Assembly: GCF_000337375.1 (NCBI RefSeq)
Contig: NZ_AOJG01000007.1
Coordinates: forward strand, 1-39,969
DNA from: Halorubrum lipolyticum DSM 21995
Lineage (GTDB): Archaea; Halobacteriota; Halobacteria; Halobacteriales; Haloferacaceae
Reading direction: 5' to 3'
DNA: 39,969 nucleotides
Shown: one piece after another, positions 23,827 through 32,294 of the stretch
How the letters are laid out: each line of letters begins with the position of its first letter
Numbering within the stretch: position 1 is the stretch's first letter
Notes under the pieces: generated by a model
Database searches by the model: none
What the model was told of the DNA's origin: nothing
Seen by the model: the letters and a program-made list of their open reading frames with translations, nothing else
Translations under genes and position numbers: made by a program

Positions 23827-24156
23827 ATGGTCGAGGAACTCACCCCCGAGGAAGTCAACGAGCGCGTTCAGCAGGGCAACATCCGCGTCATCGACACCCG
23901 ACCGCCCGCGCAGTACGAGCAGGGACACATCCCGGGCGCGATCAACGTCCCGCTCGGCGACCTCCCCTCGCAGGTCCCCGACATCGACTGGGACGACACC
24001 GACGTCGTCTGCGCCTGCCCGGTCGGCCAGTCGTCGAAGCAGGCCGCGATGCTGATCAGCAGCTACGAGGGCGTCGAAGAGGACGTGCTCGTCGCCAGCA
24101 TGGCCGGCGGCTACGAGGAGTGGGACTTCGATCTGGAGACAGGCGCGGACGCGTAG
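23827..24156 (+). CDS. Single-domain rhodanese
   Basis: A 109-residue sulfurtransferase with one rhodanese fold: LTPEEVNERVQQGNIRVIDTRPPAQYEQGHIPGAINVPLGDL, the active loop CACPVGQSSKQAA with C64 as persulfide-forming cysteine, and ASMAGGYEEWDFDLETG. A second cysteine (C62) lies two residues before it. It begins two bases after the tusA-like stop codon and is surely co-transcribed, so a persulfide transfer from rhodanese to TusA is plausible. It has no signal peptide and acts in the cytoplasm. Confidence 0.94.
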   Translation: MVEELTPEEVNERVQQGNIRVIDTRPPAQYEQGHIPGAINVPLGDLPSQVPDIDWDDTDVVCACPVGQSSKQAAMLISSYEGVEEDVLVASMAGGYEEWDFDLETGADA

Positions 24157-24452
24157 AAACGGCGTATTTTCGGCGGCTCGTTTTCGGTCGCGTACACTCT
24201 TCCGTTCGCTTATCGGCGGCGTTTCGGTCTCGGAAGCGCCCGCGACGCCGGCCCGGTCCCGCCATGGACCGTGGCGATTACGGCCCACGCCGCCGACGGG
24301 TATTTACTCAGTAGTCGCCTCCGTACGATACGACGCATATCAGCGGGTAATTCGACGGCCGATTCTGTCGTGCGGTATCTCCCTCGACGATCGACCGTGA
24401 CGTCGGCCAGCGGACCCCGACGACGGTCGGTCGCCCACAAACCAGATCCACG
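24157..24452. other. Intergenic region upstream of the kinase operon
   Basis: This 296-base stretch has a TATA-like GGGTATTTACTC at about 24298-24309 and a weaker GGGTAATTC at about 24344-24352. If the former is used, the AbrB-like gene has a leader of roughly 120 bases, which is unusual beside the leaderless neighbours. Overlapping reading frames of 60-70 codons exist on both strands but show no family features, so I do not call genes. Confidence 0.35.
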
Positions 24453-24644
24453 ATGACACTCACCAAACCCAGCCGAGTATTCGCCTCCGCCGACGCGAAC
24501 ACGCTGTCTCTCACGCTGCCGGCCGCGGTCGTCTCGGACTCGCAGTTCCCCTTCGAGGCCGACGAGACGATTCAGGTAACGATCGAGGGGAACTCTCTCA
24601 GGGTCTCGCCCGCGGCGCCGCCCGCCGACCCGGAGCGCGAATGA
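24453..24644 (+). CDS. AbrB-like mini-protein preceding the histidine kinase
   Basis: A 63-residue protein: SRVFASADANTLSLTLPAAVVSDSQFPFEADETIQVTIEGNSLRVSPAAPP. The order of strand, LTLPAAVV turn, F-x-x-DETIQVTIEGNSLRV hairpin is that of the SpoVT/AbrB swapped-hairpin fold of MazE-like DNA-binding proteins. The tail PADPERE is charged. Its ATGA overlap with the kinase gene means the two are made together. It may be a regulator linked to the kinase or a toxin-free antitoxin-like domain. The family is suggested by pattern only. Confidence 0.65.
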   Translation: MTLTKPSRVFASADANTLSLTLPAAVVSDSQFPFEADETIQVTIEGNSLRVSPAAPPADPERE

Positions 24645-27220
24645 CGGACTCGATCCCGGTGCCGCAGCGGCTCACCGACGAGATACGCGTCCTCCACGTC
24701 GACGACGAGCCGGACTTCGGCGAGCTGGTCGCGGCGTTTCTGCGAAAGGCGAACGACCGCCTCCGCGTCGAGACCGAGGCGAGCGCCCACGATGCGCTGG
24801 ACCGACTCGCCGCGGAGGACTTCGACTGTGTCGTCTCCGATTACGACATGCCCGGGGAGAACGGCGTCGAGTTCCTCGAGACCCTCCGATCCTCCCGGCC
24901 GACGCTCCCGTTCGTCCTCTACACGGGCAAGGGGTCGGAAGAGGTCGCCAGCAAGGCGCTCACCGCCGGCGCGACCGACTACCTTCAGAAGGAGCCGGGC
25001 ACTGACCACTACGCCGTGCTCGCGAACCGGATCGTCACGGTCGTCGAACGCGTGCGGGCGCAGGCGAAGATGGACGAGGTCCAACACCTGTTCTCGGCGC
25101 TCGCCGACCGCGCGAACGACGTCCTCTGGCTTTTCACCCGGAACTGGGACGAGGTGCTGTTCCTCACCAAGTCCTACGAAGAGATCTTCGGACAGCCCAG
25201 GGCGCTCCTCAAGGAGAATCCGACGGCGTTCCTCGACGTGACGCATCCGGACGACAGGCCCCGTTTCGAGGACGCGATGGCGCGGCTCACCGACGGGGAG
25301 AGCGTCGACATCGAGGCCCGGATCGTCGGCGACCACGGGGAGGCCCGGTGGGTCTGGATCAAGGCCGACCCGATCACGGACGCGGCCGGGCGGGTGACCC
25401 ACGTCGGCGGCTTCACCCGGGACATCTCCGAGCCGAAAGACCGGGAGGCGGAGCTTCTCCACACGCAGCGCAGGTACGAGGCGATGTTCGAGGACCCGAA
25501 CATCCTCGTCGCGGTCCTCGAACCCGACGGGACCGTCCGGGAAATCAACCGGACCGCGATGGAGTACATCGACACGACGCTCGACGACGTCCGGGGGACG
25601 CCGTTCCGGGAGACGCCGTGGTTCGGCGACGACCCGGCGCTCAAACGCGACATCGACGGCTGGATCGCCGCCGCCGCCGACGGCGAGTACGTCCCGTTCG
25701 AGGCGGAGATCACCGGCGAGGACGGGCACCGAACCGTGGAGGGGGTGTTCCGACCGGTGACGGACGCGGACGGCGTCGTCACCGACATCGTCGTCTCGGA
25801 CCGCGACGTCACCGAGCGCAGGGAGAAGGAACGCCGGCTCGCGGAGTCGGAGCGACGCTACCGCGCGCTCGCCGAGCACTTCCCGAACGGCATCGTCACC
25901 ATGTTCGACCGCGACCTGACGTACACGCTCGCGGCGGGACAGGGGTTCCGAACGCTCCCAGTCACCGCGGCCGAGGTGGAGGGGAACCGCCCCGCCGACG
26001 TCTGGGGGCCGGCGGTCGGCGCGACGCTCGAAGAGCGCTTCCGAGCCGCGCTCGACGGCACGCCCGGCTCCGTCGAACTCTCCTACGAGGGCCGCGAGTG
26101 GATCGTCCACGCGGTCCCGATCACCGACGATGACGGCGCCGTCCTCGCCGGGATGACGATCGCACAGGACATCACCGAACGAACCCGCTACCAGGCGGAC
26201 CTCGAGCGGGTGCTCGAACTGATGGAGCGAGCCGAGCAGATCGCCGACGTCGGCAGCTGGGAGATCGACGTGAACACGACGGAGGTGTTCTGGAGCGACA
26301 ACCTCTTCGAGATCCTCGACCGCGACGGGGAGGTACCCCCGTTGGACGAGGCGCTCGACGTCTACCACGAGGAGGACCGGCCCGCCGTGGAGAAAGCGGT
26401 CGAGGCGGCGCTGGAGACGGGCGAGTCGTTCGATGTCGAAGCTCGGTTCCGCCGTCCCGACGGCGAGACCCGGTGGCTTCGGATTCAGGGCGTCCCGACC
26501 GTGCGCGACGGCGCGGTCGTGACGCTCCGAGGGGCGGTACAGGATATTACGGATCACAAGTCCTCCCAACAGAACTTGGAACGGCAGAACGCGCGCCTCG
26601 AGGAGTTCGCGAGCGTCGTCTCTCACGACCTGCGCAACCCGCTCCAGGTGGCCGAGGGACGACTGGAACTGGCCCGAGAGGAGTGTGAAAGCGTTCACCT
26701 CGATCCGATCGGAACGGCGCTCAAACGGGCGGAACAAATCATCCAGAACGTGCTGTGGCTCGCGCGGACCGGCCGCGACGTCGGTGAGGTAGCGGCCGTC
26801 GATCTGCGAGCGACGGCGACCGACGCGTGGGCGATAACGGGGACGACCCACGAACGGGCGACCCTCGCGGTCGCGGTGGAAGACGGGAACGGTAGCATCC
26901 TCGCCGACAGGTCTCGGCTCCAGCAGGCGTTCGAGAACCTGTTCCGAAACGCGATCGAACACGGCGACGGCGAGGGGGACGTGACGGTGACGGTCGGCTC
27001 TCTGCCGGGCGGCTTCTTCGTCGAGGACGACGGCGACGGCATTCCGGCCGGGGAGCGCGACGACGTGTTCGCGGCCGGGTACTCCACGTCCGCAGACGGC
27101 ACCGGGTTCGGCCTCACGATCGTCGAACAGATCGCCGAAGCCCACGGCTGGCACGTCGCGGTGACGGATGGAACAGGCGGCGGAACGAGGTTCGAGTTCA
27201 CCGGCGTCGACCGGGCCTGA
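24641..27220 (+). CDS. Hybrid histidine kinase: receiver domain, four PAS-type domains, HisKA and HATPase
   Basis: An 859-residue cytoplasmic sensor with no transmembrane span. The receiver domain (about 15-130) has VLHVDDEP and phospho-acceptor D67 in VVSDYDMPGENG, with lysine in LQKEPGTD. It is followed by PAS domains at roughly 145-265 (ending GGFTRDISEPKDRE), 275-390 (VVSDRDVTERREKE), 395-515 (MTIAQDITERTRY) and 525-640 (GAVQDITDHKSS). The kinase core has H662 in VVSHDLRNPLQVAEGRL, the N-box FENLFRNAIEHG and G-boxes EDDGDGIPAGERDDVF and GTGFGLTIVEQI. The receiver at the N-terminus implies upstream control by another kinase. No partner output protein is adjacent except the AbrB-like one. 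Confidence 0.95.
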   Translation: MTDSIPVPQRLTDEIRVLHVDDEPDFGELVAAFLRKANDRLRVETEASAHDALDRLAAEDFDCVVSDYDMPGENGVEFLETLRSSRPTLPFVLYTGKGSEEVASKALTAGATDYLQKEPGTDHYAVLANRIVTVVERVRAQAKMDEVQHLFSALADRANDVLWLFTRNWDEVLFLTKSYEEIFGQPRALLKENPTAFLDVTHPDDRPRFEDAMARLTDGESVDIEARIVGDHGEARWVWIKADPITDAAGRVTHVGGFTRDISEPKDREAELLHTQRRYEAMFEDPNILVAVLEPDGTVREINRTAMEYIDTTLDDVRGTPFRETPWFGDDPALKRDIDGWIAAAADGEYVPFEAEITGEDGHRTVEGVFRPVTDADGVVTDIVVSDRDVTERREKERRLAESERRYRALAEHFPNGIVTMFDRDLTYTLAAGQGFRTLPVTAAEVEGNRPADVWGPAVGATLEERFRAALDGTPGSVELSYEGREWIVHAVPITDDDGAVLAGMTIAQDITERTRYQADLERVLELMERAEQIADVGSWEIDVNTTEVFWSDNLFEILDRDGEVPPLDEALDVYHEEDRPAVEKAVEAALETGESFDVEARFRRPDGETRWLRIQGVPTVRDGAVVTLRGAVQDITDHKSSQQNLERQNARLEEFASVVSHDLRNPLQVAEGRLELAREECESVHLDPIGTALKRAEQIIQNVLWLARTGRDVGEVAAVDLRATATDAWAITGTTHERATLAVAVEDGNGSILADRSRLQQAFENLFRNAIEHGDGEGDVTVTVGSLPGGFFVEDDGDGIPAGERDDVFAAGYSTSADGTGFGLTIVEQIAEAHGWHVAVTDGTGGGTRFEFTGVDRA

Positions 27221-27295
27221 GTTCTGTCACCCCGGTCGAGAGCCAGCGAAGCGGTCCGTTTCCGCGTGAGCCCGGTTCGCCTCGTCGTCCGCGCC

Positions 27296-28504
27296 TCAGA
27301 TCGCGCAGCCGACCTCGCGGTACATGTAGTGGGTCATCACGTAGACGCCGACGATGATCCCCGCGCCGGCCAAGAACGAATGCACGGAGAGCAGCGCGAC
27401 GCCGGAGAAGAGGTTCGCGATGTTGCAGCCGGCCGCGAGCCGCGAGCCGACGCCCATCAGGAGCCCGCCGACCGCGTAGTTCGGGACGCGGTTCAGCTTC
27501 GGCTTCCGGATCCGGAAGTCGCCGGAGGCGTACGCGGCGATGAACGAGCCGACGACGAGCGACGCGATCATCACCATGTCGATGGTCAGCGAGATGTTGC
27601 CGTCGCGGAAGAGGATCGAGCCCCAGTAGTCGACGCTCGCGACGTCGTACCCCGTCTGTGCGAGCAGGTAGCCGGCCCAGCGCGCCTCGCTGCCGGTGAT
27701 CGCCCAGTGGCCGTGCACGTAGAACCAGAGGCTCGCTACGAGCGCCATCGCGACGCCGGCCGTCCGCGCGTCCCACGAGTCGCGGAGCCGGACCGTCAGC
27801 GGCCGGTCGTCGTCGCGGATCCCGCGGACGTACTCCACGGTGCCGTCGGCGATGCCGCGCAGCCCCACCGAGACGGCCGAGAGCGTTCGGGAGGCGCCGA
27901 TCGCCGCCTGCGCGCGGGTGTCGGCCCCGACGCCGGCTCCACCGGAGGGGTCGTCCGGGAGCCGGCTCTTCCCCTTCACGAACGCGTACGCGAGGGTGCC
28001 GAGCGCGACGGCGCCGGCCCCCGTCACCGCGGGCGAGAACGGGAGCGAGAGGTACAGCGTCCGCCCCTCGAACGGGTTCAGCGTCGCGAAGTAGTAGGTC
28101 TCGGCGACGGGGAACGCGAACGCGAAGAGGACGTAGCCGACGAACATGAAGAGGAGGACGAGCCAGAACTGGAGGTAGCCCTGTCCGGCGCGGTAGAGCG
28201 TCCCGGAGGCGCAGCCGCCGGCCAGGGTCATCCCGAGCCCGAAGACGAAGCCGCCGAACAGCGACCCGAGCCCCCACGCGGGCGTCCAGAAGCCGCGGAA
28301 GTAGCCGAACGTGGCCTGCACGCTCCAGAACACGGTCATCACCGCGATGCCGACGAGCAGTCCCTTCAGCACCCGGGTGTCTTTGAACGCGACGAAGTCG
28401 CGGAAGGCGCTGACGAAGCAGAACCGAGCCTTCTGTAGCAGGACCCCGAACGACAGTCCGACCGCGATGGAGACACCGACGTAGGCGGCGGGAGACAGCA
28501 GCAT
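27296..28504 (-). CDS. YeeE/YedE-family (TsuA-like) sulfur transporter
   Basis: A 402-residue polytopic membrane protein of the YeeE/YedE family, whose studied member imports thiosulfate. The cysteine-containing conserved loops are present: LLQKARFCFVSAFRDF, GLGMTLAGGCASGTLYRAGQGYLQFW and GSRLAAGCNIANLFSGVALLSVHSFL. A polar 80-residue cytoplasmic loop separates the halves. The ATG at 28504 is chosen because CTTTACG lies about 28 bases upstream. It is divergent from the Tat beta-propeller/rhodanese operon, so imported or periplasmic sulfur could be handled by those proteins. Confidence 0.9.
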   Translation of the reverse strand: MLLSPAAYVGVSIAVGLSFGVLLQKARFCFVSAFRDFVAFKDTRVLKGLLVGIAVMTVFWSVQATFGYFRGFWTPAWGLGSLFGGFVFGLGMTLAGGCASGTLYRAGQGYLQFWLVLLFMFVGYVLFAFAFPVAETYYFATLNPFEGRTLYLSLPFSPAVTGAGAVALGTLAYAFVKGKSRLPDDPSGGAGVGADTRAQAAIGASRTLSAVSVGLRGIADGTVEYVRGIRDDDRPLTVRLRDSWDARTAGVAMALVASLWFYVHGHWAITGSEARWAGYLLAQTGYDVASVDYWGSILFRDGNISLTIDMVMIASLVVGSFIAAYASGDFRIRKPKLNRVPNYAVGGLLMGVGSRLAAGCNIANLFSGVALLSVHSFLAGAGIIVGVYVMTHYMYREVGCAI

Positions 28505-28659
28505 TACCGGAACACACCCTGCCCGCACGTAAAGCGTCGCTGGAGACGGTAACGGCTCCCTCGAGTCGGAGGAAGACGCAACACTCGCCGCTACGCGGCA
28601 CACGGGGCAACGAACGGTGGGTCCGGGGGTCCTTTAGCCGTGTGACGCGTCGTGCGGGT
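28505..28659. promoter_or_regulatory. Divergent promoter region of the sulfur transporter and propeller operon
   Basis: This 155-base divergent region has a minus TATA-like box (CTTTACG, about 28529-28535) and a plus box (TCCTTTAGCC, about 28629-28638), each at leaderless distance from its gene. Both genes are thus likely transcribed from one shared control region. I see no clear palindrome. Confidence 0.5.
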
Positions 28660-30066
28660 ATGAGCGACGACTGCGGCTGCGGAACGACCGACGCGGCTTC
28701 GCGGCCCTCGGAGGGGACCGCGGAGCCGACTCCAAGGGGGACCGCGGAGCCGACTCCATCGGAGGGGAACGCGACCGCGCGCCCCGCGAAGGGAAGCGAC
28801 CTGGCGAACGACGACCGTCTGAACCCCTTCGCGGAGGGGATCGACCGGCGGCGCCTCCTGAAGGGCTCCGGCGCGGTCGGCGCGACCGCGGCCCTCGCCG
28901 GCTGTTCCGGCGGGGGAGACGACGGGGGCGACGACCCCGTCCCGACGATGTTCGTGTTCAACAACGGCGACCGGACGGTGAGCGTCATCGACGCCGCGTC
29001 GGACGAGCTCGTCACCTCGGCGTACATCGACACGACCGCCTCCTTCCCGGCGAACCAGTACTCAACCGGGATCGACGACGACCACGACGTGCTCTGGCTC
29101 AACGTCTCCGGCGGCGTCCGCGCGTTCGACCAGCGCACCTTAGAGGAGGTCGCGTACGTCGAGACCGGCTACGGACCGAACTACCCGAACGTGACCCCCG
29201 ACGGCGATCACCTGCTCATCGCCTCCGGCGGGACGACGGGGATGGACCCCGAGGGCGACGAGAGCCACGCGCTCTTCCGCGTCGACGCCGACCGCGACAG
29301 CGACACCTTCGGGGAGGTGACCGCGGAGATCGAGACCGGCTACGTCGGCCCCTGCGACATGACGCTCGGGCCGAACGGCGATTACGCGTTCGTCGTCGAC
29401 GTCGCCGACGAGGCGATCCGCGTGGTGAGCGTCGACCCGTTCGAGGTGGTGAACCGGGTCGACGCGGGCGAGCCGATCACCGAGGGAAACGTCCTCCCGT
29501 TCATGTGTACCGCCTCCTTCGACGGCGAGCTCCTCCTCGTGGAGAACGGCGAGGGGACGCTCGGCGGCGAGCCCGAGGTGCCCCGCGTGGGCTCCGAGAG
29601 CGTCTGGGACATCTCCGACCCGGAGAACCCGGCGGAGATCGCGAAGATCACCGGTGACGACGGGCTCCCGGGCGCGCCGATCACGAGCGAGGTCGCCCCT
29701 GACAACACCGCGGCGTACCTCTTCGTCCCCGGCGAGGGCGTCGGCGTGATCGACCTCGAATCGAACGAGTACGAGACGACGCTCGACGTCGGCGGCAGCA
29801 GCATCTCGGGCGCGTGGGGGCCGAACCGCGAGAAGCTGTACGTCCCCGTGCAGGACGCGAACCAGGTCGCGGTGATCGAACACGCGAGCCGCGAGGTGGT
29901 CGCCACGGTCGACGTCAATCAGGCGCCGACCGGCGCCGTCGCCGGCACCGTGCGCCCCGAGGACGACGCGGTGTCGAGCGTGCAGGCGTCGCTCGCCTCG
30001 CTCGGGATCGCGTTCGGCGAGATGGAGGCGTCGTGGTGCATGGACGACCACTGCTACTGCGGGTAG
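28660..30066 (+). CDS. Tat-exported lipoprotein beta-propeller with cysteine-rich ends
   Basis: A 468-residue protein. The N-terminus (MSDDCGCG) and a linker holding two copies of GTAEPTP precede a late twin-arginine leader at residues 61-82: GIDRRRLLKGSGAVGATAALAGC, where C82 in ALAGC is the lipobox. A linker (GGGDDGGDD) is followed by YncE/YVTN-type beta-propeller repeats such as FVFNNGDRTVSVIDAASDELV, YAFVVDVADEAIRVVSVDPFEVVNRVDAG and LYVPVQDANQVAVIEHASREVVATVDV. The protein ends WCMDDHCYCG. The role may be binding or oxidation of a small ligand outside the cell. A perfect 24-base-spaced direct repeat encodes the GTAEPTP copies. Confidence 0.88.
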   Translation: MSDDCGCGTTDAASRPSEGTAEPTPRGTAEPTPSEGNATARPAKGSDLANDDRLNPFAEGIDRRRLLKGSGAVGATAALAGCSGGGDDGGDDPVPTMFVFNNGDRTVSVIDAASDELVTSAYIDTTASFPANQYSTGIDDDHDVLWLNVSGGVRAFDQRTLEEVAYVETGYGPNYPNVTPDGDHLLIASGGTTGMDPEGDESHALFRVDADRDSDTFGEVTAEIETGYVGPCDMTLGPNGDYAFVVDVADEAIRVVSVDPFEVVNRVDAGEPITEGNVLPFMCTASFDGELLLVENGEGTLGGEPEVPRVGSESVWDISDPENPAEIAKITGDDGLPGAPITSEVAPDNTAAYLFVPGEGVGVIDLESNEYETTLDVGGSSISGAWGPNREKLYVPVQDANQVAVIEHASREVVATVDVNQAPTGAVAGTVRPEDDAVSSVQASLASLGIAFGEMEASWCMDDHCYCG

Positions 30067-31134
30067 ATGACGGGGAAGCGTTCGCACGACGACGACGCCA
30101 ATACCGAGACTCGCCGGGGGCTCCTCCGCGCCGCCGCGGGGGCGACCGTCGCGGGCGCGGCGAGCACGGCCGGCTGCCTGGCGGTCTCGACCCCCGCCAG
30201 CGTGTCGGCGCAGTACGAGGTGTCGGGTAACGTCGCGCACTTCGTCGGTCCGGGCTGGCTCGCCGACAACCGCGACGACGTGGTCGTCCTCGACGCCCGC
30301 GGCGCGGAGCAGTTCCGCAGAGAGCGGATCTACGGCGCCCGTCACGTCCCGTTCGACGCGATCGCGGCCCGCGAGTCGACCGACGGGGGCGCCGTCCCCG
30401 ACGCCGACGCGATCGCGGCCGCGTTCGGCGAGATCGGCGTGGCCCCGGACGACGACGTGCTCGTCTACGGCGCGAGCGTCGGCTCCCGCGTCACGCGGGT
30501 CGCGTTCGCCCTCGCCGCCGTTGGACACGAGGGGGCCGTCAACGTCCTCAACGGCGGCGTGTCGGGGTGGAACGGCCGCCTCGGAACCGGCTCTCGCGAC
30601 CGCGTCGCGGCGACCGACTACGACCCGGACCCCGCGCCCTCGACGTGGGTCGACCGCGAGTGGCTCGCCGAGCGCGTCGGGACGTTCAACGGGGACGGCC
30701 CGGGGCTCGTGGACACCCGCGTTCCGGAGGCGTACCTCGCCGCCGCGGGCTCCGACGCCCTGAACGACGACCACGACCGGCACGGTCACCTCCCGGGCGC
30801 GGTGGACGTGCACTGGGTCGGCAACGTCTCGGGTCGGCGGATGACCGATCCCGGCCGGCTCGTCAGGCTCTACGAGGTGGAGGCCGAGTTGGACCGCGAC
30901 GAGACCGTCGTCGTCTACGGCGACGACAACGTGGACCCGACCTCGACGTGGCTGACGCTGAAGGCGATCGGCTTCGAGGACGTGCGGCTGTACGACGGCG
31001 GCTTCGGCGAGTGGGCGAACGTCGACGGCGACCGCGGACGCTACCCGGTCGAGACGGCGACGAACGTCGTGGTCGAGACCGAGGGGAGCGTCGGCGGCGG
31101 CGACGGCGGCGGCGACTTCTCCTGTACGGGATGA
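30067..31134 (+). CDS. Tat-exported lipoprotein with two rhodanese domains lacking catalytic cysteine
   Basis: A 355-residue protein with a twin-arginine leader (TETRRGLLRAAAG, R16-R17) and lipobox C37 (STAGC). Two rhodanese domains follow, at about 58-172 and 195-320: VVVLDARGAEQFRRERIYGARHVPFDAI, then LVDTRVPEAYLAAAGSD and RHGHLPGAVDVHWV, with a closing VRLYDGGFGEWANV. The expected active-site cysteine is absent in both: VYGASVGSR (134-141) and VYGDDNVDPTS (284-293). The only cysteines are C37 and C353, the latter in the Gly-rich end DFSCTG. It starts directly after the previous stop codon, so translation is coupled. Confidence 0.9.
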   Translation: MTGKRSHDDDANTETRRGLLRAAAGATVAGAASTAGCLAVSTPASVSAQYEVSGNVAHFVGPGWLADNRDDVVVLDARGAEQFRRERIYGARHVPFDAIAARESTDGGAVPDADAIAAAFGEIGVAPDDDVLVYGASVGSRVTRVAFALAAVGHEGAVNVLNGGVSGWNGRLGTGSRDRVAATDYDPDPAPSTWVDREWLAERVGTFNGDGPGLVDTRVPEAYLAAAGSDALNDDHDRHGHLPGAVDVHWVGNVSGRRMTDPGRLVRLYEVEAELDRDETVVVYGDDNVDPTSTWLTLKAIGFEDVRLYDGGFGEWANVDGDRGRYPVETATNVVVETEGSVGGGDGGGDFSCTG

Positions 31135-32174
31135 CCGGGGGCGACGACGCACCGACCCGCGCCGGGCAGGGCGACGCCCCCTCCCCCGCCGACCGCGTCC
31201 TCGCGGTCCCCTGCGAGGGCGACGACCTCCTCGCGCTGTTCGCGCTCGAGACGGGGGAGCGACTCGGCGAGATTCCGGTCGGGAGCCACCCGGTCCACGC
31301 GACGACGTGTCGCGGGCGGACCGTCGTGGCGACCATGGGCGAGCGGTCGATCACCGCGGTCGGCCCGAGCGGCGAGGTGACCAGAGTCGAGACCGGCGTG
31401 TTGGGACCGTCGCACTTCGCGACCGCGAACGGCGAGCTGTACGTCTCCTGTTCCGCCGGGGACGCCCTCGCCGTCGTCGACCCCGAGGCCCTGACGCTCG
31501 TCGACCGCGTCGCGGTCGGCGCGGAGCCGCACGAGCTCGCGGTCGCCCCGGGCGCCGACCGGCTCTACGCCGGGAGCCGCCGCGAGGGCGTCGTCGACGT
31601 CGTCGACACCGAGACACGCGAGCGGATCGGCGCGATCGACGCCGGGCCGGACGCCAGGGTACAGGGCGTCGCGCTCTCGCCGGACGGGGGCCGCGGGTAC
31701 GCCGTCGACCAGCGCGGCGCCCGCGTGGTCGCCTTCGATCCCGGCGGTGACGTCGCGGGAGACGCCGCCTCCGCCGCACCGGTCCGCGGCGAGGCCGCGG
31801 TCGGCGCCGACCCGTACGACCTCGTCGCGACCGCTGACCGGGTGTTTGTCCCCGGCCGCGGCGACGGCGTCGTCCACGAGTTCGACCGAAATCTGGAGCC
31901 GATCGCGGTCCGCGAGGGGTTCTCCCGACCGGTCGACGTTCTCGAAGTCGCCGGTGAGCGGTGGGTGCTCGACGCGGGCGCCCCCCGACTCCGCTCGCTC
32001 GACGGCGCGGTCGTCGAGACGCCGGCGCCCGGGCTGGTCGCGACCCCCGCGGGCGAGGGGCGAGTCGCCGTCTCGCACTACGACGACGACAGCGTGTCCC
32101 TCGTCGACGTCGAGTCGGGACCCGTCTGGACGGCGGACTCGCCGGCGTACCCGTTCGGCTCGGTCGTGGTCTGA
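31131..32174 (+). CDS. YncE-like beta-propeller protein, cytoplasmic
   Basis: A 347-residue protein without signal peptide. It overlaps the rhodanese gene by four bases (ATGA). Beta-propeller repeats are evident: AVPCEGDDLLALFALETGERLGEIPVG, ELYVSCSAGDALAVVDPEALTLVDRVAVGAEPHELAVAPGADRLYAG, VVDVVDTETRERIGAIDAGP, RVFVPGRGDGVVHEFDRNLEPIAVREG, VAVSHYDDDSVSLVDVE. The fold is a 7-bladed or similar YVTN/NHL-type propeller. With the exported propeller and the sulfurtransferase it forms a three-gene operon. Its substrate or partner is unknown. Confidence 0.85.
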   Translation: MTGGDDAPTRAGQGDAPSPADRVLAVPCEGDDLLALFALETGERLGEIPVGSHPVHATTCRGRTVVATMGERSITAVGPSGEVTRVETGVLGPSHFATANGELYVSCSAGDALAVVDPEALTLVDRVAVGAEPHELAVAPGADRLYAGSRREGVVDVVDTETRERIGAIDAGPDARVQGVALSPDGGRGYAVDQRGARVVAFDPGGDVAGDAASAAPVRGEAAVGADPYDLVATADRVFVPGRGDGVVHEFDRNLEPIAVREGFSRPVDVLEVAGERWVLDAGAPRLRSLDGAVVETPAPGLVATPAGEGRVAVSHYDDDSVSLVDVESGPVWTADSPAYPFGSVVV

Positions 32175-32294
32175 GCGTCACCGACGGCGCTCCCCGCCGC
32201 CAGAGGCGGACGACGGGTTCCGCCGCTCCCGCGCGGTCGTGCGTCTCGCCCGTCAGTACGGAGGTTGATGACGGCGGGACGCGTCACCCGGGAC

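Noticed and set aside
24271-24456. 61-codon frame before the AbrB-like gene
   Set aside because: It has a weak start, Arg/Ser-rich composition and no promoter at the right distance. It overlaps the next start by a few bases only by chance.
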